Positions 8,242 to 15,211 of a stretch of 24,341 nt of DNA are shown here, piece after piece; position 1 is the first letter of the stretch, and every line of letters starts with the position of its first letter. This DNA is from Palsa-965 sp044448685 (GTDB taxonomy: Bacteria > Bacteroidota > Bacteroidia > Palsa-965), in NCBI GenBank assembly GCA_044448685.1, contig JBIOHC010000058.1, forward strand, positions 1 to 24,341, in the 5' to 3' direction. Both the position numbers and the translations under genes were made by a program. Below the pieces are notes generated by a model. The model worked only from the letters and a program-made list of their open reading frames with translations, ran no database searches and was not told where the DNA came from.

Positions 8242-9447
8242 TCATTTACAACTATTTTTTAATTTTTCCGCCGCCCGGGAATCTTTAAGCTCCGCTCCCT
8301 TTCTCCAGTCCTCACATGCCCCCTTGCTATTACCCAACTTTTCATTTGTATTTCCTCTTTCATAATATGCATCCCAATTATTGGAATTAAGTTCAATTGC
8401 TTTTGTATAATCTTTTATGGCTCCTTTATAATCATCCTGGCTATACATGGATTTTCCTCTCATATAATACACCCAGTCAATACTCTCGCACCCATCCGGA
8501 TTCAGTTCAATCACCTTACTGTAATCTGCCGAGGCACCTTTGAAATCCCCCAATTTGTATTTACAAAAAGCACTCTTGTATGCCGGTTTTTCATTGCATG
8601 TGTAATGGCTGTGGTCAGTCCTGACCATAATTTTGCTATAATCGGAAATGGCTCCTTTATAATCCTTTGATTGTTCTTTAGCCTCAGCCCTTTTATAATA
8701 CGCATCATCGGCTAAATAGCTCGTATCTGACTCAATGACCTTCGTATAATCAGCTATGGCGCCTGTATAATCTTCCATCTTGCATTTTGCTTCTCCTCTT
8801 ATTAAATAGGTTTGCTTGTCGCCAGGGTCAATTTCCAGGGCTTTTGTAAAATCCTCAATGGCTCCCTTAAAATCGTTGTAATTGTATTTTGAAAATCCCG
8901 ACTCTGTCAAGGTCGCTGTGCTCAGTGTATATATTTCCGGACAGTTCTTTACGATCGAATCTTTAGCCCTTGCATGCAGCTCCGAGGGCCCATCCTCAAT
9001 AACCTTATGCCAGTCTTCGCAAGCGCCTTTGCTGTCCTTTAACGCATGTCTGGCATTTCCTCTCAGACAACATACACCATAGTATTTCGGATCTATTCTT
9101 AAGGCTTTGTTACAATCTTCAATTGCTCCCTTATAGTCTTTTAATTTAAAACGGATTTCACCCCTGTAATAAAAGTTGGAAGAATAAGATGAGTCATGTC
9201 TGATGAGTGTGTTATAATCTTCCAAAGCACCTTCGTGATCTTCCAGATACGTTTTGCATCTTGCCCGGTCAAGCAATGCGCTGCTAAATTCCGGATCTTT
9301 CTTTAAAGCCTCATTGAAATTTTCAATCGCAGCTTTGTAATCCTTTACGTTCATTTTGGCAACCCCGTAATCATTATAATCGTTAGCCGTTTGTGCGCTA
9401 AGGCGGGTGCTGGCTATCAAAACAAATAGAAAAAGAGCGTGTTTCAT
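8242..9447 (-). CDS. Exported tetratricopeptide (TPR) repeat protein
   Basis: 401 residues with a short signal peptide (cleavage near LSAQ, residue 19). Nearly the whole mature protein is TPR units of about 34 residues, each with a DYKGAIEDYTKAIELNP-like core; about ten cores can be seen. Two units instead have a GACEDWxK ending (SKGACEDWHKV and SKGACEDWRKG), a variant often seen in Bacteroidota TPR/Sel1-like proteins. TPRs bind partner proteins, so this is probably a periplasmic or outer-membrane-associated scaffold; no catalytic domain is present. It stands alone, convergent with the polymerase operon (90-bp gap), and its upstream side faces the long gene-free 21-bp array region. The partner is unknown. 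Confidence 0.88.
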   Translation of the reverse strand: MKHALFLFVLIASTRLSAQTANDYNDYGVAKMNVKDYKAAIENFNEALKKDPEFSSALLDRARCKTYLEDHEGALEDYNTLIRHDSSYSSNFYYRGEIRFKLKDYKGAIEDCNKALRIDPKYYGVCCLRGNARHALKDSKGACEDWHKVIEDGPSELHARAKDSIVKNCPEIYTLSTATLTESGFSKYNYNDFKGAIEDFTKALEIDPGDKQTYLIRGEAKCKMEDYTGAIADYTKVIESDTSYLADDAYYKRAEAKEQSKDYKGAISDYSKIMVRTDHSHYTCNEKPAYKSAFCKYKLGDFKGASADYSKVIELNPDGCESIDWVYYMRGKSMYSQDDYKGAIKDYTKAIELNSNNWDAYYERGNTNEKLGNSKGACEDWRKGAELKDSRAAEKLKNSCK

Positions 9448-9801
9448 TTTACTTGATTATCAGGGTTGTTTATACGGTCAAAGTACTATCCTTTTATTAA
9501 ATGGCATCGAGATGGCAGTATTTTTTGTTCTGAAATGAAAGATATACCAAAATAAACAAATTTGTTCATATTCAAACGAACCACCGAGTTGTCTCTCCCT
9601 CGCTGTTCTTTTACCTTATTTCTTTAGTGTTTACATTTTATTAGTCTTAACACAGCTACACGACATCGCGTGCCGTCAAAGTCTACACACGTTTTTTTGA
9701 AAGCATCCTTAGCTGGCTCCGCAAGAGCAGCAAACAACCCTTGCCCGGATTCGCAAAGAAAGAAATCAGCCAAAATTTTAATCCCGAACGGGTGACATAA
9801 A
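9448..9801. other. Intergenic stretch upstream of the TPR gene, no convincing gene
   Basis: A/T-rich upstream region of the minus-strand TPR gene. It contains the 12-bp palindrome at 9555-9566. From 9801 down to a TAA at 9624-9626 the minus strand stays open in frame with the minus reading of the array, giving about 58 non-repetitive codons with residues such as CVDFDGTRCRVAVLRLIKC. No ATG start is available, so it is not called a gene. Confidence 0.5.
9555..9566. promoter_or_regulatory. Perfect 12-bp palindrome AACAAATTTGTT
   Basis: AACAAATTTGTT is fully self-complementary and lies about 110 bp upstream of the TPR gene start. It could be an operator; in A/T-rich DNA it may also be chance. 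Confidence 0.3.
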
Positions 9802-10116
9802 TCTTTAGCAATAGACTCTTCTTCTTTAGATGAACACGCTACATCTTTAAATGTACGTTCTTCTTCTTTAGCTGCACACTCCCCTTCTTTAGATTTACAC
9901 TCTTCTTCTTAAGATGCACACACTATTTCCTTAGATGCACCCGCTGCATCTTTAGATGTAAACGCTCCTTCTTCAAATGCACCCGCTGCATCTTTAGAAG
10001 TACACTCTTCATCTTTAAATACATATGCTATATCTTTAAATACACACGCTGAATCTTTAGATGCAGCAACTCCTTCTTTAGTAGTACATTCTCCTTCTTT
10101 AGATGTACATGCTGTA
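9802..10116. repeat. Tandem array block A: 15 units of exactly 21 bp
   Basis: Units begin at 9802, 9823, 9844 and so on to 10096, with no insertion or deletion. Nearly every unit starts TCTTTA (variants TCTTAA, TCCTTA, TCTTCA); most continue with GATG or AATG, then A at column 12 and CT at columns 17-18. Columns 7, 10, 13, 16 and 19 vary most, columns 1, 2, 4, 6, 12 and 17 hardly at all. There are no spacers between units, so it is not CRISPR. In the plus frame a unit reads as a heptapeptide of the SLDVHAA type, with one in-frame stop (9910-9912). The 21-bp length equals seven codons and also about two helical turns. Confidence 0.95.
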
Positions 10117-10494
10117 TCCTTTCTGGGAGAAGGTATAGCCCCGGATACACCCGGTATAGCTTAGTCTGTCCAATACACAGACAACTCTTAATCAGGTAAA
10201 GACGCATCTTCAGGGGGGCTTGCTTTATCTGTACCGGGTAAAGCTTTAGCTATACCTGGAATAGACGAAGCTATACCCGGCACTGCGTCGTCTATCGGGC
10301 ATACAGCCACAGCTTTGAGGTGCAGAGACTTAGCTAAATCATGTACAGCTTTGTCTTTAACCGGTACAGCTTCTTCTCAATATAGTACAGCTCAATCTGA
10401 AGAGGGCACATACGGGTCTTTAAGCGGTACAGACCCGGCTTTGCGCGGTGCATACGAAACTTTAACTGGTACAGTCCAGTCTTTCAACAGTACA
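10117..10494. repeat. Tandem array block B: about 17 units of 21 bp, related to block A
   Basis: Continues on the same 21-bp grid to 10494; units from 10138 onward mostly start GCT or GAC and end with GGTACA, GTACA or similar, with TCTTTA or a variant at columns 7-12. Compared with block A, the shared TCTTTA hexamer is shifted by 6 bp on the grid, so one junction event separates the blocks. The first units (10117-10221) are the most degenerate. In the plus frame most units read as heptapeptides like ALSLTGT; stops occur at 10162-10164 and 10189-10191, after which the frame is open to 10548. Confidence 0.9.
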
Positions 10495-10542
10495 GCTCAG
10501 ACTGAGGAAAAATGGACGCCCCGCTCTGTTTTGTTAAAGGCA

Positions 10543-10687
10543 TTTTAAGGCTTCGAAAGGGAGGGTGTGGGGTATTAATTTCTGGGGGTAAGGGAGCTAG
10601 CCCCCCTAACCCATTGAATGCCAGATTACATCAAAAAAGCAAGGCAAGGGAGGATGAAAATCAATGAACATTTTTAAGGTTTCGAAA
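10543..10687. repeat. Pair of 16-bp direct repeats (one mismatch)
   Basis: TTTTAAGGCTTCGAAA at 10543-10558 and TTTTAAGGTTTCGAAA at 10672-10687 lie 129 bp apart and bracket the GC-rich palindromic segment. They could be ends of a small non-autonomous element or paired binding sites. Confidence 0.5.
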
Positions 10688-10805
10688 CGTTATGCATACA
10701 TTATGTGCTGCATCACAGAAAACGGACAATTCCATAAAACTCAGATACTTAATAAAAGACCTTTCCAGCCATCACATTTTCATTCAAATTTAATCGGGAT
10801 TTTAC

Positions 10806-10835
10806 TTGCCTTCAACGGTATTTTACTTAGGTTTG
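10806..10835 (+). promoter_or_regulatory. Bacteroidota-type promoter of the chaperone/protease operon
   Basis: TTG at 10806-10808 (-33) and TAGGTTTG at 10828-10835, an exact TAnnTTTG -7 box, are 19 bp apart, the known spacing for the Bacteroidota primary sigma factor. Initiation would fall near 10842, about 16 nt before the ATG at 10858. Confidence 0.65.
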
Positions 10836-10857
10836 ACGCACCAACAATCTTCTTACT

Positions 10858-12012
10858 ATGGAAAATGCTCCCTCATTCGACAAGACTATTTACAAACCTT
10901 TGAGCCCCGTACCTTCTTCTGCTGAAGTGGAAAGCACCTGGGCCAGAACCATGGAACTGTTTGACAAAGGCCAGTTCCGTGACAGCCTAATGGCTGCCAT
11001 CGATTATGCCAACCCGACCATCCGTAAAAAGTTTGGAAATGCCGATCAGACTGAATTCAACATACCCCACGGATCTGCAGTTATACAAATGAAAATAAGT
11101 ACTACGCATTTTGAAGTGCATGCTCCCTTTCTGAGTCTGCCACAGGACGCAAAAATTCCCCTCCTGCGCCGTATTGCTGAAATTAATTTCGGTACACTTT
11201 CTCTTGCACAGATCCTGCTTAAAGGGGAAGAACTGCATTTCAGTTTTGAATGCCCCATAGAACTTTGCTACCCATATAAAGTGTATGAAACCCTGAGGGA
11301 AATATGCAGCAATGCCGATTACCTGGATGATGAATTTGTGGATCAGTTCGGTGCAAGACGTATAGCCGAACCGGTTACTATTCCCATGGAAGCTTCACTG
11401 GCTGAACAAGCCTGGGCTAAATTCCAGGGTTACCTCGCTGAAGCACAGCAATATATTGTCTGGTGCGAAAGCAAACGCATGGAAGGTTTTATCTGGGATT
11501 TTGCCGGCATACAGCTGCGTAAAATTGAATACTTCATGTGCCCACAGGGTAAACTGAGGAATGACATTGAAAATGCCATTTCGGCCTTGAACAACGGAAA
11601 TATCGCTTTCAATGACAGACTGAGCGGAGCCCGGAAATTCATTGCCCAGCTCCAGAGCATGACACGTGAACAGCTTGCCGAAAACCTCTATACCACTGAA
11701 GTATTTGTACCTTATAAATACTATATACGCCCGGATCATATCAAGAACAATTTCACCCGCACCTTCGAAACGGCTACGAATGAAATGAATAATAAGGATT
11801 ATATGGGTTGTACCCTCACCATCCTCTCGGCTTATATGGATATGTTTTACCAGAACAACCTTACTCCCGACATTGCCGGGTTTGCTGAACAACAGCTGAC
11901 TCAGGCCGGTGGAAAACCCTGGAAAGAAGCGGCAGAACTGCTTCTGGAATCGGTTAAGAAGCTGTCGGAAAAAGACCTGACCCAGCTGCTTGCCGGTATC
12001 AACCTGAACTAA
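10858..12012 (+). CDS. Cytosolic protein with YbjN / type III chaperone-like domain
   Basis: 384 residues, no signal peptide or membrane segment, so probably cytoplasmic. Residues about 70-168 resemble the YbjN / CesT-type secretion-chaperone fold: strand-rich THFEVHAPFLSLP, then KIPLLRRIAEINF, LHFSFECPIEL and a helix ending NADYLDDEFVDQFG. The rest (about 178-384) is mainly helical with no catalytic motif that I recognise. The downstream protease appears to carry the same domain at its C-terminus. Start ATG 10858 follows a clear promoter by about 22 bp. The protease gene begins 33 bp after the stop, so the two are probably co-transcribed. Family role inferred: binding or presenting a client protein, perhaps the protease or its substrate. 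The domain call comes from pattern recognition, not a database search. Confidence 0.6.
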   Translation: MENAPSFDKTIYKPLSPVPSSAEVESTWARTMELFDKGQFRDSLMAAIDYANPTIRKKFGNADQTEFNIPHGSAVIQMKISTTHFEVHAPFLSLPQDAKIPLLRRIAEINFGTLSLAQILLKGEELHFSFECPIELCYPYKVYETLREICSNADYLDDEFVDQFGARRIAEPVTIPMEASLAEQAWAKFQGYLAEAQQYIVWCESKRMEGFIWDFAGIQLRKIEYFMCPQGKLRNDIENAISALNNGNIAFNDRLSGARKFIAQLQSMTREQLAENLYTTEVFVPYKYYIRPDHIKNNFTRTFETATNEMNNKDYMGCTLTILSAYMDMFYQNNLTPDIAGFAEQQLTQAGGKPWKEAAELLLESVKKLSEKDLTQLLAGINLN

Positions 12013-12045
12013 TCGTATTCATCATTCATTCTAAAATAATTGCTC

Positions 12046-13122
12046 ATGTTAGCCATAGAAAATTCTCTAGACAAGCTCATTTTTAAAGTCAATACCGCCA
12101 GCGGATCAGGAACCTGTTTCGGTTTGCTCAGCAGCCAGGTATTCGTCACCAATTACCATGTAGTACAAAGTTTCAAACAGGTTTGTATTGAAGATGATAA
12201 AAAGGAATGTCACCTGGCCGATGTAATCCTGGTAGACCCTAAACAGGATATCGCCATCCTGCGTACTGCACGCCAGCTGGATATGCCACAACTTGAGTTT
12301 TGTAAAACAGAAGTTAAACGGGGTGAAAATGTATATGCGGCCGGCTTCCCCTACGGAATGCCCCTTGGCATAACATCCGGAATCGTTTCTTCCACCAACC
12401 AGATCCTGAACAACCGCTCTTTTCTCCAGGTCGATGCTGCTATCAACCCCGGCAATAGCGGAGGTCCTTTATTCAATGAACAAGGTGAAGTGGTGGGTAT
12501 CATCACTTCCAAATTTTCGGATGCCGATAACATGGGCTTTGCCATGCCGGTTGCTGAACTCGCAGAGACACTGAATTTTCTGGATCCTGCCAGTGCCGGT
12601 TTTGCCGTACGTTGCCATTCCTGCGATGAGCTGATAAAATCCCGGGTCAAATTCTGTCAGAGCTGCGGTGATCAGATTGATGAAAAACTCTTTGATGATC
12701 ATGAACTCAGTAAGCTGAGCCAGTTCTGCGAAGCGGCCATCACCGATACAGGCATTAACCCTGTCATTGCACGTAAAGGAAATGAATTCTGGGAATTCCA
12801 TGTGGGCAGCGCACTGGTGCGTATGTTTGTTTGGAAAAACAATTATCTCTGTGTTACTTCCCCCCTCAATAAATTACCCAAAAAGAATCTGGAACCCCTG
12901 CTGCGCTATCTGCTCAGCAACCCTGTTCCTCCGTATTCACTGGGTATTTACGACAACACGATTTACATTTCCTGTCGCACTGCACTTACCGATATCGATA
13001 CTTCCTACAAGGAACAGATACGCAAAAACATCAGCGGAATGCTGCAGAAAGCCGATGATATGGATGACTATTTAGTGGATACCTTCGGTTGCGAAAAAAC
13101 ACATTTCGCCAAGGTTGTATAA
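12046..13122 (+). CDS. HtrA-like trypsin-fold protease with zinc ribbon and chaperone-like domain
   Basis: 358 residues from ATG 12046 (an in-frame TTG lies at 12040). The S1C/DegP-type protease domain spans about 5-180 with an intact triad: His38 in NYHVV, Asp68 in DPKQDIAIL and Ser138 in NPGNSGGP. A zinc ribbon follows (Cys190, Cys193, Cys204, Cys207). Residues about 222-350 align by eye with the chaperone-like domain of the upstream gene (LCVTSPLNKLPKKNLEPLL, then ISGMLQKADDMDDYLVDTFG). There is no PDZ domain and no signal peptide, whereas typical DegP proteins are periplasmic with PDZ domains, so this looks like a cytosolic regulated protease. Its stop overlaps the next start (TAATG), implying translational coupling. 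Catalysis is confident; substrate unknown. Confidence 0.88.
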   Translation: MLAIENSLDKLIFKVNTASGSGTCFGLLSSQVFVTNYHVVQSFKQVCIEDDKKECHLADVILVDPKQDIAILRTARQLDMPQLEFCKTEVKRGENVYAAGFPYGMPLGITSGIVSSTNQILNNRSFLQVDAAINPGNSGGPLFNEQGEVVGIITSKFSDADNMGFAMPVAELAETLNFLDPASAGFAVRCHSCDELIKSRVKFCQSCGDQIDEKLFDDHELSKLSQFCEAAITDTGINPVIARKGNEFWEFHVGSALVRMFVWKNNYLCVTSPLNKLPKKNLEPLLRYLLSNPVPPYSLGIYDNTIYISCRTALTDIDTSYKEQIRKNISGMLQKADDMDDYLVDTFGCEKTHFAKVV

Positions 13123-15110
13123 TGAAGAAAGAAATTCTGATACTTCTGTTATTGATTACCGGCCTCAGCCTGCTCCCTGCTCAACAAAACAGGGTGCAGG
13201 CTTTGCTCAATAAGATCGTATCGGTTCCCGCTCAGGAACATTCTATTGAGGACGGAATCGCTTCTCAACCTGTGCAACAGACCGGCGGCATTGACGCATT
13301 ACAGCACAATGCTGAACTGTGTAAACGCCTGGCAACAGCCCCTCACACCTCTTCCTGGCCCATGAACAAAGGCGACACCCTGTGGGTGGGTATTGCTCCT
13401 TACCCTGATTCCTGTGTCATCACGGGCACACAAACCTATGCCTGGCCCATCATCGTACTCAACAGTGCCCTGCTCCGTTTCCGCAATGCCAATGCAACAA
13501 TTCATGGAAACCTCATAGCCATGATGCACGGAAAAATCCAGGCTGATCACAGTACCCTGCATTTCCCCCAGCAGTATTTTTATCAACGTTCCATTATCCT
13601 TGCCACCAATTCAGTTTTTAATGCCAGTAATGACACCCTCGACTATGGAGGTTTTGTACATACAACTACAGTTACGGATTCGGCCCGACTGGCATTCTAT
13701 AATGTGTACCAGACAGACTTCATGACCACCGGTGTTTCACGCAACGCTTCTCTTTCAAATATCAAAACCAATATAGCGGGTGAGTATATCATGACAGACC
13801 GGGCAAAGCTCTATTTCAGTCAGTGCCATACGCTGTTGCTCTGGCATGCCTGTCCTGATACTTCGGTTATCAACTGGGCATTTCCCAAAGGAGATACGGT
13901 GCGCCACTACCTCTTCAACAATACACAAACAGGCGTAAGAGGAGTCGAATACCAGGTACAGGCCGATACGTGTTACAAGGTTATGTGGGGACTGATGCCT
14001 ACCTATAGCTCACAGGTCACCATCAGCAATTCAAGCTTACGTACAATCGGTCTTTGGTTTGAACTTAACACAACCGTGAATGTAAGCGGACTTGTAAACC
14101 GTTCCTACTATGCAAACTACACAGCTCCTATTTCAGACCGTACACTAAAACTCATCAATGATACCGTCATGACCTGGAGTCTGTATACATTCAATAAAGC
14201 AAATGTCAATGTATCAAACAGTACAGTAGGTGAAATAGGAAGTTACGGGAGTTCCCATGTGAACGGCACAACCTATTCTGTTGACGGATCGGGAGGATAT
14301 CATTACGCATCCGATACCTCTGCCGTATTCGGCAATGGTCTCTTCGCCACCTGTAATGTTCGAAGCGAACATTCCGGAATCTTCGCCCTGGTGAATTCAA
14401 CCATGTATTCAGGCGCTGCCAGCGCCATCGGTAATTCCGTATTGATTGTGCTTCAAAGCAATCTAACACAAGACCCTGTTCCTTTTGACGGATCCTGTGC
14501 CTGGTTCGGAAATATAGAATCTGTGAACAATAATTATGTCGACTCCACTATTGATATCAGCGGCTCTGCCTGGATCAACAAGACTGCTGTAAGTGCACTG
14601 ATGGATTTTAAAAACTATCAGTTGCTTTATCAAAAACAGGGAGCCGCCACATGGAGCGTTATGCATGCTCCGGTAACAAGCAGGGTAAGTCATTCCACAC
14701 TTGGAACCTGGCACACACACGGACTCACACCCGGGCCTTATACCATCGGTCTGAAACTGAAAGACAGCTGGAGCGATTCGGCCACAGCCATTAAAAACAT
14801 AACGCTACTGCCCTGGGTAATGGGAATAGAGGAAAAGAATTTCTGGCTTAAAAATCTGAACCTGTTTCCGGATCCTGCCAATGAACACTGTACTGTTTCC
14901 TTTTCTGTACTCCACAGCCAATATATAGTCATTCGCATCTTTGACAATACCGGAAGGGAATGCAATACTTCCGGTCTCACTTCTTATTTCCAGGCCGGCC
15001 CTCATACTGTTGAGCTGAATCTGGAATCTCTCCCCGAAGGGATTTATTTCTGTTCGTTTAAAGGGGAAGAAGGAATGATCACCTGTAAGCTCATCCACCT
15101 GAGAAAATAG
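13122..15110 (+). CDS. T9SS-exported protein with Por-type C-terminal sorting domain
   Basis: 662 residues from ATG 13122, whose A is the last base of the protease stop codon. The signal peptide MKKEILILLLLITGLSLLPA ends at about residue 20, followed by AQQ. The middle (about 90-560) is full of short Asn/Ser/Thr-rich strand repeats (e.g. SNIKTNIAGEY, SNSTVGEIGSYGSSHVNG) suggesting a parallel beta-helix-like surface protein; no catalytic residues are recognised. The last 80-85 residues (NLFPDPANEH, then GIYFCSF) are a type A T9SS sorting tail. Translational coupling to a cytosolic protease is unexpected for an exported protein and may mean the products act in one process, or only shared transcription. 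Function unknown. Confidence 0.82.
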   Translation: MKKEILILLLLITGLSLLPAQQNRVQALLNKIVSVPAQEHSIEDGIASQPVQQTGGIDALQHNAELCKRLATAPHTSSWPMNKGDTLWVGIAPYPDSCVITGTQTYAWPIIVLNSALLRFRNANATIHGNLIAMMHGKIQADHSTLHFPQQYFYQRSIILATNSVFNASNDTLDYGGFVHTTTVTDSARLAFYNVYQTDFMTTGVSRNASLSNIKTNIAGEYIMTDRAKLYFSQCHTLLLWHACPDTSVINWAFPKGDTVRHYLFNNTQTGVRGVEYQVQADTCYKVMWGLMPTYSSQVTISNSSLRTIGLWFELNTTVNVSGLVNRSYYANYTAPISDRTLKLINDTVMTWSLYTFNKANVNVSNSTVGEIGSYGSSHVNGTTYSVDGSGGYHYASDTSAVFGNGLFATCNVRSEHSGIFALVNSTMYSGAASAIGNSVLIVLQSNLTQDPVPFDGSCAWFGNIESVNNNYVDSTIDISGSAWINKTAVSALMDFKNYQLLYQKQGAATWSVMHAPVTSRVSHSTLGTWHTHGLTPGPYTIGLKLKDSWSDSATAIKNITLLPWVMGIEEKNFWLKNLNLFPDPANEHCTVSFSVLHSQYIVIRIFDNTGRECNTSGLTSYFQAGPHTVELNLESLPEGIYFCSFKGEEGMITCKLIHLRK

Positions 15111-15135
15111 GTTCATCGTCGTTCCCCTGCCTGAA

Positions 15136-15154
15136 TTGATCCAATGCGGATCAA
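15136..15154 (+). terminator. Hairpin between the T9SS cargo and propeller genes
   Basis: TTGATCC-AATGC-GGATCAA forms a perfect 7-bp stem. A second possible stem (AAGATC at 15153-15158 with GATCTT at 15172-15177) overlaps it. There is no T-run, so it may be a weak terminator or a regulatory structure. Confidence 0.35.
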
Positions 15155-15211
15155 GATCTCCTAAAATTCCTGATCTTTGAAGCCTGACGGTCAAGCCGTA
15201 ACCTGCCTGCT

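Larger units (their letters stand above)
10495..10857. other. Gene-free stretch between the array and the next operon
   Basis: Holds a degenerate last array unit, two near-identical 16-mers (10543 and 10672), a GC-rich segment in which GGGGG and CCCCC flank GCTAGC (about 10584-10607), and a good promoter for the downstream operon. An open frame at 10664-10903 overlaps the next gene's start and has no recognisable domain, so it is not called. Confidence 0.5.

Noticed and set aside
9802..10494. CRISPR array
   Set aside because: Units are contiguous 21-mers without spacers and with strong divergence; no cas genes are near.
10315..10548. Short plus-strand open frame of 77 codons
   Set aside because: It is simply the last part of the 21-bp array read in frame; its ATG arises by variation in one unit and the frame extends upstream through other units.
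10664..10903. Plus-strand open frame of 79 codons
   Set aside because: It overlaps the promoter and start of the next gene, and the peptide shows no domain, signal peptide or family resemblance.
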